64,000 bases of DNA from Bradyrhizobium jicamae (GTDB taxonomy: Bacteria > Pseudomonadota > Alphaproteobacteria > Rhizobiales > Xanthobacteraceae), in NCBI RefSeq assembly GCF_018130695.1, contig NZ_JAFCJX010000014.1:62001-126000 (forward strand), given 5' to 3'. Both the position numbers and the translations under genes were made by a program. Under the pieces are notes generated by a model. The model saw nothing but the letters and a program-made list of their open reading frames with translations. It made no database searches and was not told the origin of the DNA. Numbering within the stretch: the first letter of the stretch is position 1; each line of letters starts with the position of its first letter. This document shows positions 16,915 through 25,568 of this stretch, one piece after another.

Positions 16915-16966
16915 GAACTGCTGCGGACTTGCTGCGCAAGCTCGGCCGGAAGGAAGCGGCGAGGGA
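16915..16966 (+). pseudogene. Short relic resembling the ECF42 sigma factor C-terminus
   Basis: Bases 16923-16966 would read ADLLRKLGRKEAARE, nearly the same as ADLLRKLGRKEEARE in the ECF42 gene (about 9429-9473); the DNA also matches closely (TGCTGCG, GGCCGGAAGGA, GGCGAGGGAA). Just before it GAACTGCTG matches GAGCTGCTG with about 12 bases missing between the parts. There is no start, sigma domain or other matching sequence around it, so this looks like the leftover of another ECF42 gene. It lies between the ABC ATPase and the HD gene. Confidence 0.5.
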
Positions 16967-16992
16967 AAATCGTTCCGCTCAAGGAGGCCGAT

Positions 16993-17850
16993 CTATATCT
17001 GTGGGCCAGATAGTCTGACCTCTCGCTCAGCGCGAAGGACGTTGCCATACAGATTGCCGATCCATTGCCTTCCGCTTGAAGTTACATTCAGATACCGGAT
17101 GGCAGCTTGGATCTGCGGCGCAACCTTCGTCCAATAGAACTGAGGATATTTGTACACCACGTCTGCGGGCGTCGCGTATCCGAGCGATTTGTTCAGCCCT
17201 ACCTCTTCAAATTCATAGAAGAGCGCGTTCGATTTCTTCATGTAATTGGGATCGCCGAGCTGACCGATCAGGTCAGCGGCGCGCAGCAACAAACCTTCCT
17301 CGTCGTCCAGGTCATCGTCACGCTCGTTGGTTGATGCGGCGGCATAGGGAAAACGGGTATATTCGATGGCTCGGGCAACGCGGGTGGCATCAATTTGGTC
17401 GACCGCGTCGAGGCGCTCCACGGCGAACAATTTTGAGCGATCGACGTGATAGGGCGCAAGCGCTGCATCGGAGGAGCCGATCGGCAACTCAACCGTTCGA
17501 CCGGTACCATCAACGACATAAGCTCCCTCCTGGTCTCCGTGAATGATTCCCCGAACGTAGCCGATGTCATGCAGCAGGCAGGCGAGTATGAAGTGAGCAT
17601 AGTCACCGGCCGTCGTTGGCCTCAGAAGAGCACGGCCAGTCAGAATCTCGTGCCCCACCAGCGTCACCAGCATGGTGTGCTCGACGTTGTGATAGAGTGC
17701 ATCGCTGTTACCAATACATTCCAGGGCCAGCTTTGCTGCGTAGGGGAGCAGTTCCGGCAAGCCGGCGTCGGACGCGCCGAAGCGGTCTCTTGTCTCCGAG
17801 ATCAGGAACGCACCGAGCGCGCGCGAAGTCAGTTCCGGAATCGTTATCAT
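16993..17850 (-). CDS. HD-domain phosphohydrolase-like protein, probably microoxically regulated
   Basis: A 285-residue protein. The ATG at 17850 (MITIPEL) follows GAGGAG on its strand. It has the HD metal-site order: H54 and H58 in YHNVEHT, H94-D95 in LLHDIGYVRG, and a later Asp in LLRAADLIGQLGD. HD proteins hydrolyse phosphoesters, including nucleotides and cyclic nucleotides; this one lacks the GYP extension of c-di-GMP phosphodiesterases. There is no signal or membrane segment. A perfect FNR/FixK box is centred about 95 bases upstream of the start, which suggests induction at low oxygen. The substrate is unknown. Confidence 0.82.
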   Translation of the reverse strand: MITIPELTSRALGAFLISETRDRFGASDAGLPELLPYAAKLALECIGNSDALYHNVEHTMLVTLVGHEILTGRALLRPTTAGDYAHFILACLLHDIGYVRGIIHGDQEGAYVVDGTGRTVELPIGSSDAALAPYHVDRSKLFAVERLDAVDQIDATRVARAIEYTRFPYAAASTNERDDDLDDEEGLLLRAADLIGQLGDPNYMKKSNALFYEFEEVGLNKSLGYATPADVVYKYPQFYWTKVAPQIQAAIRYLNVTSSGRQWIGNLYGNVLRAEREVRLSGPQI

Positions 17851-17938
17851 GAGCAAACTCCTCACGGCCCGTCCGTGTACGCGTAGCAGGCTGTCTGCAG
17901 ATCAGCAGAGAGAGGAGGTCAGCAGCGCCGGAACCCAA

Positions 17939-17952
17939 TTGATTCAGATCAA
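17939..17952 (-). promoter_or_regulatory. FNR/FixK-type binding site upstream of the HD gene
   Basis: TTGATTCAGATCAA is a perfect match to TTGAT-N4-ATCAA, the site for FNR, FixK and ANR proteins. It lies 89-102 bases upstream of the HD gene start on the minus strand; if it acts at -41.5 the transcript would begin near 17904. The plus strand has no downstream gene in that direction until rsmH at 19375, and the amidase between reads leftward, so the HD gene is the natural target. No clear -10 box was seen. Confidence 0.65.
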
Positions 17953-18131
17953 ACCAAGTTATTCCCGTGCCGCCTTCATGAGCGACAAGGGACCGTAATG
18001 GAGTGGCGCGCCTCGCGGCGATACTTGGCGAATGTCAGGCGTGCGCTCGGGCGTGTCCGTTGTCGATGCTGATAGCGCGACCAGCGGTCGTCAAAACTCG
18101 CAAGCAAGCCGCGCGAAACAGAGAGACGTCC

Positions 18132-18992
18132 TTACGTCGCAGCAACCACCGTCGGCGTCGCCGCATCCGGCGGCAGGGTCGCCAGCAGCGCGTGCAGCGT
18201 CGCCATGGTGGATTGATCCGCGATGCCATCGACGCGCTCGGGCCGGAAGTGGCGCTGGAAGGCGGTGACGACTTCCATGGTCGGGCCGTCGAACTTGCCG
18301 TGGGTCGGGATGCCGTAGCCGTAGCGCGCGAACGCGGTCTGCATCGCGGTGACCTGGTCGCTGATCGCTCCTAACTTCAGCGCCTCGCCGCGCACGAGCG
18401 GCGCCGGCTGTACCCAGTGGCCGACGCCGGAATTGGCCAGCGAGTGCCACGGAAATTTCTCGCCGGGATCCTTCTTGCGAGCGGGGGCGACGTCGGAATG
18501 GCCGAGCACGCGGTGGCCGGGCACCTTGCGGCGGAGCATGATGCCGCGGCACAGCGCGATCACGGCGGCGATCTGGCGCAGCGGGTAGTCGGGATAGCCC
18601 CAGTCATGGCCGCGATTGATGATCTCGATGCCGATCGAGCAGGAGTTGATGTCCTCCTCGCCGGCCCACACCGAGACGCCGGCGTGCCAGGCGCGCTTGG
18701 CCTCCGGCACGGTCTGCACGATGCGGCCGTCCTCCAGCACGATGTAATGCGCCGAGACGTCGGTGCCGGCGGTGCAGAGCTTGGCGATCGCGCCCTCGAC
18801 ATCGGGCATGCCGGTGTAGTGCAGCAGGATCATGTCGGGCTCGCGCCCGCTCGCGCGGTCGCCGAAATTCGCCGACGCGATCACGTCGGAAGCGATCGAG
18901 GAATCCGGGATGAACGTCTTCATGTCGACGGCGGCCTTGGGAACGGGAAGGGCGCGTTGACGCTTCGAATCATCAGACGAACCTGAAGCCAT
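18132..18992 (-). CDS. AmpD-like N-acetylmuramoyl-L-alanine amidase with peptidoglycan-binding domain
   Basis: A 286-residue protein. The amidase_2 domain covers about residues 45-195: LLHYTGM (first Zn His), SAHYIVLEDGRIVQTVPE, AWHAG, CSIGIEIINRG, HRVLGHSDVAPARKKDPGEKFPW (second His and Asp ligand). A PG_binding_1 domain follows (ISDQVTAMQTAFARYGYGIPTHGKFDG...VVTAFQRHF). There is no signal peptide, so it may act on cytoplasmic anhydro-muropeptides like AmpD, although the wall-binding domain is more usual in exported AmiD-type enzymes. It is divergent from the dcw cluster, a fitting neighbour for cell-wall recycling. Confidence 0.92.
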   Translation of the reverse strand: MASGSSDDSKRQRALPVPKAAVDMKTFIPDSSIASDVIASANFGDRASGREPDMILLHYTGMPDVEGAIAKLCTAGTDVSAHYIVLEDGRIVQTVPEAKRAWHAGVSVWAGEEDINSCSIGIEIINRGHDWGYPDYPLRQIAAVIALCRGIMLRRKVPGHRVLGHSDVAPARKKDPGEKFPWHSLANSGVGHWVQPAPLVRGEALKLGAISDQVTAMQTAFARYGYGIPTHGKFDGPTMEVVTAFQRHFRPERVDGIADQSTMATLHALLATLPPDAATPTVVAAT

Positions 18993-19374
18993 CAGAAAAG
19001 CTCAAAACTCGGCAGCAGAACGGCAAGTCAACTGCAATGAACAAGTGAATACGTCTACTATTCCTTAACCCTGAGGGCCCGCAATCGGCTGGCCACAGGC
19101 GCCGGCGCATTTTGCACCTAGTGTGTGCCGAAGGCATCACCGGGTTCCACACACGGTTAAAAGGCTGACGATTCCGCTAACCGATTTTCAACGCTTTCTT
19201 AACGCTAAATGCCCCTACTGAGGGGTGAACAGCCGAACCGTTTGGGGGCGGCCGAGGTCCGCTTTTGCGCGAAATCCCATGGAAGCCCTTCAAATTCCGG
19301 TCGGACATCAGGGTTTGCCGCCGGCGATGGCACGCGCGCGGTATTTTGAGGCCGGCGCCACCCGGGGGCGGCGC
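18993..19374. other. Divergent promoter region upstream of the dcw cluster; no mraZ
   Basis: About 380 bases between the amidase and the chosen rsmH start. It contains a relatively AT-rich stretch (about 19010-19215) that probably holds the dcw promoter, a small CCCC-TACTGA-GGGG dyad at 19213-19224, and an in-frame 50-codon extension of rsmH opening at the GTG at 19225. I see no mraZ gene, which heads the dcw cluster in many bacteria. Confidence 0.5.
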
Positions 19375-20370
19375 ATGACCGGGGCGGCCTCACGACATAT
19401 CTCCGTGCTCGGCCGTGAGGCGGTCGAGGCACTCGCGCCCCGCGACGGCGGAACCTATATCGACGCGACCTTCGGCGCCGGCGGCTACAGCCGTGCGATT
19501 CTCGAGGTGGCGGGAGCCCGCGTCGTCGGCATCGACCGCGACCGCATGGCGATCATGGGCGGTTTCGACCTGGTCGATCGCTCCGCAGGCCGCTTGACGC
19601 TGGTCGAGAGCCGCTTCTCCGAACTGGATGAAGTTTGCGCCGCGCAGGGGCTCGACGCGGTCGACGGCGTCGTGATGGATGTCGGCGTATCCTCGATGCA
19701 GCTCGACCAGGCCGAGCGCGGCTTCTCGTTCCGCCTCGGCGGCCCCCTCGACATGCGGATGGGGCAGAGCGGGCCGACCGCGGCCGATGTGGTGGCCAAG
19801 GCTTCCGAGACCGAGCTCGCCAACATCATCTACATCTTCGGCGAGGAGCGGCACTCGCGCGGCGTTGCCCGTGCCATCGTCGCGGCCCGCAAGGATACGC
19901 CGATCGCGACGACGCAGGCGCTCGCCGACATCGTCGCCAAGGTCGTGCGCGCCAAGCCGAACGAGATCCATCCGGCGACGCGGACCTTCCAGGCGTTGCG
20001 CATCTTCGTCAACGAAGAGCTCGACGAATTGCATCTGGCGCTGACCGCCGCCGAGCGCGTGTTGAAGCCGGGCGGCCGGCTCGTCGTCGTCTCCTTCCAT
20101 TCGCTGGAAGACCGCATCGTCAAGAACTTCCTCGCCGAGCGCGGCAAGGTCTCGGCGGGCTCGCGGCATCTGCCCGAGGTCGCGCAGGCGGTGCCGAGCT
20201 TCAGGATCCTGACCAAGCGGCCGGTGGTGCCGGGCGACGCCGAACTATCAGCCAATCCGCGCGCGCGCTCCGCAAAGCTGCGCGCCGCCGAGCGCACCGA
20301 TGCGCCGGTGCATGCGGTCGACAAATTGCCGTCCTGGCCGCGGCTCGCTGACGTCATGAGGGGAGGCTGA
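19375..20370 (+). CDS. rsmH: 16S rRNA (cytosine-1402-N4)-methyltransferase
   Basis: A 331-residue protein from the ATG at 19375 (MTGAASRHISVLG...), the start that fits family length; an in-frame GTG at 19225 would give 381 residues and cannot be excluded. It has the SAM-binding motif YIDATFGAGGYSRAIL, VDGVVMDVGVSSMQLD, the family's FSFRLGGPLDMRM, and KPGGRLVVVSFHSLEDRIVK. It methylates N4 of C1402 in the ribosomal P site and is the usual first enzyme gene of dcw clusters. The ftsL gene starts two bases after its stop. Confidence 0.96.
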   Translation: MTGAASRHISVLGREAVEALAPRDGGTYIDATFGAGGYSRAILEVAGARVVGIDRDRMAIMGGFDLVDRSAGRLTLVESRFSELDEVCAAQGLDAVDGVVMDVGVSSMQLDQAERGFSFRLGGPLDMRMGQSGPTAADVVAKASETELANIIYIFGEERHSRGVARAIVAARKDTPIATTQALADIVAKVVRAKPNEIHPATRTFQALRIFVNEELDELHLALTAAERVLKPGGRLVVVSFHSLEDRIVKNFLAERGKVSAGSRHLPEVAQAVPSFRILTKRPVVPGDAELSANPRARSAKLRAAERTDAPVHAVDKLPSWPRLADVMRGG

Positions 20371-20371
20371 C

Positions 20372-20782
20372 ATGCGCATCCTCCATTTCCTCGTCATCGG
20401 CATGCTGATCTTCGCGGCGTCCTATGTCTACCGCATCAAGATGGAATCGACCTCGCGGACCGAACGCGTGCTGCGGCTGAATGCCGAGATCCGCGAGCAG
20501 CGCGATGCGATCGCGACGTTGCGCGCCGAATGGGCCAAGCTCGATGCGCCGCTGCGGCTGCAGGGCCTGTCCGACCGGCATCTGCCGCTGAAGCCGCTCA
20601 ATGCCAACCAGTACGACTCGCTGAAGAACCTGCCCGAGCGGCCGCCGAATTTCGCCAAGCCCGGCTCGCCCGATCCGATCGGCGCGATGATCGACACCAT
20701 TGAGGCCGCCGCCGATCCCGCCGCCACCACCGGCTCGGTGCCGCAGGCCGATCCGCAGCCAGCGTCCGGAGATCAGCAATGA
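20372..20782 (+). CDS. ftsL: Cell division protein FtsL
   Basis: A 136-residue bitopic membrane protein between rsmH and ftsI, where FtsL is expected. It has an N-terminal membrane helix (ILHFLVIGMLIFAASYVY), then a coiled coil (SRTERVLRLNAEIREQRDAIATLRAEWAKLDAPLRLQ) and a Pro-rich tail. FtsL joins FtsB and FtsQ in the divisome and activates FtsWI. The stop overlaps the ftsI start (ATGA), so translation is coupled. Confidence 0.9.
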   Translation: MRILHFLVIGMLIFAASYVYRIKMESTSRTERVLRLNAEIREQRDAIATLRAEWAKLDAPLRLQGLSDRHLPLKPLNANQYDSLKNLPERPPNFAKPGSPDPIGAMIDTIEAAADPAATTGSVPQADPQPASGDQQ

Positions 20783-22518
20783 GTGATCCGGCCTCGAGGA
20801 AAGTGGAACCGTGGCGGCAGCGGCTGATCCGCGGGCTGCTCTACGGGCGCAACGTCGATCGCGCCGCCAAGGCGCGCGCCCGCGTCGGCCTGGCGATCGT
20901 CGCATTCGCCGCGGTCTATTGCATCATCGCCGGCCGTCTCGTGATGTTCGCGATCGGTGCCGACAGCCATAGCGCGCGCCGCGCCGCCTCGCAGGATGCG
21001 ATCGCGACCGCGCGGCCCGACATCGTCGACCGCAACGGCGAGATTCTCGCCACCGACGTCAAGGCGCCGAGCCTGTTCGCCGAGCCGCGCCGCATCGTCG
21101 ACAAGGACGAGGCGATCGAGCTTCTGACCGGCACCTTGCCCGATCTCGACACCGGCGAGGTGCGCGAGCGCATCCAGTCGCGCAAGGGCTTCGTCTGGCT
21201 GAAGCGCGAGATCACGCCGAAGCAGCAGTCGGACATCCACAAGCTCGGCCTGCCCGGCATCGGCTTCCTGCGCGAGAACAAGCGCGTCTACCCGACCGGC
21301 AACGAGGTCGCGCATCTGATCGGCCTGGTCAACATCGACAACCAGGGCATCGCCGGCATGGAGAAGTGGCTGGACACCAACGGCCTGGCCGACCTGCATC
21401 GCGCGGGCTTCGCCGTCGACCGGCTGCAGAAGCCGGTGGAGCTGTCGGTCGATCTGCGCGTCGAGCACGCGCTGCGCGACGAGCTGCTGAAGGCCAAGGA
21501 CAAGTACAAGGCCAAGGCCGCATCGGGCCTCGTCTCCAACGTCAGGACCGGCGAGATCGTGGCGCTGGTGTCGCTGCCCGATTTCGATCCGAACAATCCG
21601 AAGGAAGCCCACGACCCCGATCGCATCAACCGCCTGACCACCGGCGTGTTCGAGATGGGCTCGACCTTCAAGACGCTGACCCTGGCGATGGCGCTCGATT
21701 CCGGCAAGGCGACGCTGAACTCGATGTACGACGCGCGCGGCGGGCTGCACTACGGCAAGTTCACCATCCACGACACCCACAATCTTGGCCGCGCGATCTC
21801 GATGAAGGAGGTCTTCACCTACTCGTCGAACATTGGTGCTGCGCGCGTCGCGCTGAGCCAGGGCGTCGAGGCGCATCGCGCGTTCCTGAAGAAGGTCGGC
21901 CAGCTCGATCGCCTGCGTACCGAACTGCCGGAGAGCGCCTCGCCGATCGTGCCGAAGCGCTGGGGCGAGCTCAACACCATCACCATCGCGTTCGGTCACG
22001 GCATCGCGGTGGCGCCGCTGCAGGCGGTGATGGGCATCAACGCGATGATCAATGGCGGCTACCTGATCCCGCCGACCTTTCTGAAGCGCTCGGAAGACGA
22101 TGCCAGGGCGCTCGCCAGAAAGGTGATCAAGCCGGAGACCTCGGACAAGATCCGCTATTTGATGCGGCTCAACGCCGAGATCGGAACGGCCAAGAGCGCC
22201 GACGTGAAGGGCTATTATATCGGCGGCAAGACCGGCACCGCGGAAAAGGTCGTCAACGGCCGTTATTCCAAGAAGCAGGTGCTGAACTCCTTCACCGCGA
22301 TCCTGCCGGCGGACAATCCGCAATATCAGGTCCTGATCATGCTGGACGAGCCGAAGGCGATCCCGGAAACCAAGGGCTTCATCACCTCGGGCTGGAACGC
22401 GGTGCCGACCGGCGGCAAGGTGATTGCCCGCATCGCGCCGCTGCTCGGCATCGAGCCCCGCTTCGATTTGCCGCCCGCCGATCGCCTTATTCTTGCGACA
22501 TCGAGGACAACCCAGTAA
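20779..22518 (+). CDS. ftsI: Septal peptidoglycan transpeptidase FtsI (PBP3)
   Basis: A 579-residue class B penicillin-binding protein. A membrane anchor lies near residues 36-58 (VGLAIVAFAAVYCIIAGRLVMFAI), then the dimerisation domain starting RPDIVDRNGEILATD, and the transpeptidase domain with SxxK in MGSTFKTL, SxN in YSSN and KTG in GGKTGTAEK. It cross-links septal peptidoglycan. The family length is normal. A family B palindromic repeat separates it from murE. Confidence 0.96.
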   Translation: MSDPASRKVEPWRQRLIRGLLYGRNVDRAAKARARVGLAIVAFAAVYCIIAGRLVMFAIGADSHSARRAASQDAIATARPDIVDRNGEILATDVKAPSLFAEPRRIVDKDEAIELLTGTLPDLDTGEVRERIQSRKGFVWLKREITPKQQSDIHKLGLPGIGFLRENKRVYPTGNEVAHLIGLVNIDNQGIAGMEKWLDTNGLADLHRAGFAVDRLQKPVELSVDLRVEHALRDELLKAKDKYKAKAASGLVSNVRTGEIVALVSLPDFDPNNPKEAHDPDRINRLTTGVFEMGSTFKTLTLAMALDSGKATLNSMYDARGGLHYGKFTIHDTHNLGRAISMKEVFTYSSNIGAARVALSQGVEAHRAFLKKVGQLDRLRTELPESASPIVPKRWGELNTITIAFGHGIAVAPLQAVMGINAMINGGYLIPPTFLKRSEDDARALARKVIKPETSDKIRYLMRLNAEIGTAKSADVKGYYIGGKTGTAEKVVNGRYSKKQVLNSFTAILPADNPQYQVLIMLDEPKAIPETKGFITSGWNAVPTGGKVIARIAPLLGIEPRFDLPPADRLILATSRTTQ

Positions 22519-22562
22519 GGCGTACGGAGCGGGCGCTCCGTCGCGCCGATCCATCGTTTTTT

Positions 22563-22600
22563 GAGCATGATTGCTTGCGAAAACCGCTTAAATCATGCTC
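22563..22600. repeat. Palindromic intergenic repeat, family B, copy 1
   Basis: GAGCATGAT (22563-22571) and ATCATGCTC (22592-22600) are perfect inverted arms around a 20-base centre containing CGAAAACCGC. It fills the ftsI-murE gap and resembles the second copy at 24053. Confidence 0.75.
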
Positions 22601-22614
22601 CAGACTGGATAATC

Positions 22615-24060
22615 ATGAAACTTCGCGACCTCCTCGGCAATGATGCTGCGATCGACCCGAATGCGGTGCAGGTCGAGGTCGGCGGCCTTGCCGTCGACAG
22701 CCGCGCGGTGAAGCCGGGCGACTTGTTCTTCGCGCTGGTGGGGACAAAAACCGACGGCGCGCGCTTCATCGACTCCGCAATTGCCGCGGGTGCGGTTGCC
22801 GTCGCAGGCGACCATGCGCCGCAGGCCGCGCTGTCAGTGCCTTTCGTGGTGACACCGAATCCGCGCCGCGCGCTGGCGCTTGCCGCCGCAACATTTTACC
22901 CGCGCCAGCCCGAGATGATCGCAGCCGTCACCGGCACCAGCGGCAAGACCTCGGTCGCCGCCTTCACGCGCCAGATCTGGCAGCGGCTCGGCCACTCATC
23001 CGCCAGCATCGGCACCATCGGCCTGGTGTCGCCGAAGCGCACCGTCTACGGCTCGCTGACCACGCCCGATCCGATCGCGCTGCATCGCCAGCTCGACGAG
23101 ATCGCGAACGATGGCGTCACGCATCTCGCCTTCGAAGCTTCCTCGCACGGCCTCGACCAGTTCAGGCTCGACGGCGTGCGCATCGCCGCCGGCGGTTTTA
23201 CAAACCTGTCGCGCGACCACATGGATTATCATCCGGACGTCGCGCATTACCTGAATGCCAAGCTGCGGCTGTTCCGCGATCTCGTGATCGACGGCGGCGC
23301 CGCCGTGATCTCCGCCGATCACGACTGCTCGCAGGACGTAATCGACGCCGCGCGTGAACGAAAACTCCGCATCATCACGGTCGGACGCAAGGCAGACGCC
23401 GACGGCATCCGCCTGGTCGACGCTGCGATCGACGGTTTTGCGCAGACGCTGGTGATCGCCTATCGCGGCAGGCCGCGCACGATCAAGCTGCCGCTGGTCG
23501 GCGAATTCCAGATCGAGAACGCGCTGGTCTCGGCGGGCCTTGCGATCGGCACCGGCGGCGACGCCGATGCCGTCTTCGCCAGCCTCGAGCATCTCGAAGG
23601 CGCCAAGGGCCGGCTGGAATATGTCGGCGCGCATCATGGCGCGCCGATCTTCATCGACTACGCCCACAAGCCCGATGCGCTGGCGAAGGCGCTGCAAGCT
23701 CTGCGTCCCTATGCCAGGCGCAAGCTGGTCGTGATCTTCGGCTGCGGCGGCGATCGCGACGCCGGCAAGCGTCCGATCATGGGCGCGATCGCGGCCGACA
23801 ATGCCGACAGCGTCATCATCACCGACGACAATCCGCGCAGCGAGAATCCGGCAGCGATCCGCGCCGCGATCATGGCGACCGCGAAGGGCGCGCGCGAGAT
23901 CGGCGATCGCACCGCGGCGATCCGGGAGGGGATTGCCGGCCTGGAGGCGGGCGATGCCCTGGTGGTGGCCGGCAAGGGCCACGAAATCGGACAGATCATC
24001 GGCGACAAGACGCTGCCATTCAGCGATCATGAGGCGGTGGCGGCCGCGCTTAGAGCATGA
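22615..24060 (+). CDS. murE: UDP-MurNAc-tripeptide synthetase (meso-diaminopimelate adding)
   Basis: A 481-residue Mur ligase starting at the ATG at 22615 (MKLRDLLGN); the in-frame stretch upstream belongs to the repeat. It has the ATP loop AAVTGTSGKTSVAAF, the Mur-ligase pattern FEASSHGLDQFRLDGV, and the DNPR motif (TDDNPRSENP) that selects meso-diaminopimelate rather than lysine. It adds the third residue to the cytoplasmic peptidoglycan precursor. The stop codon TGA (24058-24060) lies inside the GAGCATGAT arm of the next repeat. Confidence 0.96.
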   Translation: MKLRDLLGNDAAIDPNAVQVEVGGLAVDSRAVKPGDLFFALVGTKTDGARFIDSAIAAGAVAVAGDHAPQAALSVPFVVTPNPRRALALAAATFYPRQPEMIAAVTGTSGKTSVAAFTRQIWQRLGHSSASIGTIGLVSPKRTVYGSLTTPDPIALHRQLDEIANDGVTHLAFEASSHGLDQFRLDGVRIAAGGFTNLSRDHMDYHPDVAHYLNAKLRLFRDLVIDGGAAVISADHDCSQDVIDAARERKLRIITVGRKADADGIRLVDAAIDGFAQTLVIAYRGRPRTIKLPLVGEFQIENALVSAGLAIGTGGDADAVFASLEHLEGAKGRLEYVGAHHGAPIFIDYAHKPDALAKALQALRPYARRKLVVIFGCGGDRDAGKRPIMGAIAADNADSVIITDDNPRSENPAAIRAAIMATAKGAREIGDRTAAIREGIAGLEAGDALVVAGKGHEIGQIIGDKTLPFSDHEAVAAALRA

Positions 24061-24101
24061 TCCGGAAAAGTGTGCAGCGGTTTTCCGAGAAGATCATGCT
24101 C
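24053..24101. repeat. Palindromic intergenic repeat, family B, copy 2
   Basis: GAGCATGAT (24053-24061) and ATCATGCTC (24093-24101) bracket a second dyad, CGGAAAA and TTTTCCG. The left arm overlaps the last codons and the stop of murE, so the element forms the end of that gene. It belongs to the same family as 22563-22600 but is longer inside. Confidence 0.78.
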
Positions 24102-24124
24102 CAAAAAAGTGCTGAGAGGGTTTC

Positions 24125-25558
24125 ATGAGCTCATGGTTGTGGACGTCGGCGGCAATGGCCGAGGCGATGCGTGCGGCGACGCAGGGCACGCTGCCTGATG
24201 GCGTCACCGGGCTTTCGATCGACAGCCGTACCATCGGCAAAGGCGAAGCCTATTTCGCGATCAAGGGCGACGTCCATGACGGCCACGCCTTCGTCGAAGC
24301 CGCGCTGAAGGCCGGCGCCGGCCTCGCTGTTGTTGAAGCCGCACAGCGCGACAAGTTCCCCGCCGATGCAAAACTGCTCGTCGTCGATGACGTGCTCGCA
24401 GCGCTTGTCGATCTCGCGCATGCCTCGCGCAAGCGTCTCGGAGCCCAGATCATCGCGGTCACCGGCTCGGTCGGCAAGACCTCGACCAAGGAGGCGTTGC
24501 GCCGCGTGCTCTCGGCGCAGGGCACGACGCATGCCTCGGCCGCATCCTTCAACAATCACTGGGGCGTGCCGCTGTCGCTGGCGCGCTGTCCGGCCGATGT
24601 GCGCTTCGCCATCTTCGAGATCGGCATGAACCATTCCGGTGAGATCACGCCGCTGGTCAGGATGGTGCGCCCGCATGTCGCCGTCATCACCACGGTCGAG
24701 CCGGTGCATCTGGAATTCTTCAGTGGCATCGAGGCGATCGCGGATGCCAAGGCGGAAATCTTCGAGGGCGTCGAGCCCGGCGGCGCGGTCGTGCTCAACC
24801 GCGACAATTCCCAGTTCGCGCGCTTGCAGAAGCGCGCCAAGAAGCTCGGAATTAACCGCATCATCTCCTTCGGCGAGCACAAGACAGCCGAGGCGCGGCT
24901 GATCGACGTTTCGCTGCACGCGACCTGCTCGGCGGTGCATGCGGATATCCTCGATCACGACATCACCTACAAGATCAGCATGCCCGGCCGCCACATGGCG
25001 ATGAATTCGCTGGCGGTGCTGGCGGGCGCTTCTCTCCTCGGCGCCGACATCGCCCGCGCGGCGCTGTCGTTGTCGCAGCTCGAGGCGCCCTCGGGGCGCG
25101 GCGTGCGGCGTGCGCTCGAGGTCGGCCATGGCGAGGCCACCCTGATCGACGAGAGCTACAATGCCAATCCGGCCTCGATGGGGGCGGCGCTGAACGTGCT
25201 CGGCCAGGCCAAGGTCGGAGCGCACGGCCGCCGCATTGCGGTCCTCGGCGACATGCTGGAGCTCGGCCCGACCGGGCCCGATTTGCATCGCAGCCTTGCC
25301 GAAGCCGTGACCGCCAACCGCATCGATCTCGTATATTGTTGTGGTCCGCTGATGCGGAATTTGTGGGATGCCCTTTCCACGGGCAAGCGGGGAGGCTATG
25401 CCGAGAGCTCGGCGGCGCTGGAAGCACAGGTGCTGGCCGCGATCCGCGCCGGTGACGCGATCATGGTGAAGGGATCGCTGAGTTCGAAGATGAAGGTGAT
25501 TGTCAGCGCGCTGGAAAAGCGCTTCCCCGGCAAAGCCGCGCACGAAGAAGCGGTATAG
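24125..25558 (+). CDS. murF: UDP-MurNAc-tripeptide D-alanyl-D-alanine ligase
   Basis: A 477-residue Mur ligase starting at the ATG at 24125 after GAGAGGG. It has SIDSRTIGKGEAYFAIKGD at the N-terminus, the ATP loop AVTGSVGKTSTKEAL, NNHWGVPLSLARCP, FEIGMNHSGEI and YNANPASM, all normal for MurF. It adds the D-Ala-D-Ala dipeptide to the precursor. It is followed ten bases later by mraY. Confidence 0.96.
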   Translation: MSSWLWTSAAMAEAMRAATQGTLPDGVTGLSIDSRTIGKGEAYFAIKGDVHDGHAFVEAALKAGAGLAVVEAAQRDKFPADAKLLVVDDVLAALVDLAHASRKRLGAQIIAVTGSVGKTSTKEALRRVLSAQGTTHASAASFNNHWGVPLSLARCPADVRFAIFEIGMNHSGEITPLVRMVRPHVAVITTVEPVHLEFFSGIEAIADAKAEIFEGVEPGGAVVLNRDNSQFARLQKRAKKLGINRIISFGEHKTAEARLIDVSLHATCSAVHADILDHDITYKISMPGRHMAMNSLAVLAGASLLGADIARAALSLSQLEAPSGRGVRRALEVGHGEATLIDESYNANPASMGAALNVLGQAKVGAHGRRIAVLGDMLELGPTGPDLHRSLAEAVTANRIDLVYCCGPLMRNLWDALSTGKRGGYAESSAALEAQVLAAIRAGDAIMVKGSLSSKMKVIVSALEKRFPGKAAHEEAV

Positions 25559-25568
25559 GGCTTTTTGA

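Noticed and set aside
20773..22554. 593-codon open frame on the minus strand opposite ftsI
   Set aside because: Product is Arg/Gln/His/Asp-rich with no motif and mirrors the codon bias of ftsI; it is a shadow of the GC-rich coding strand.
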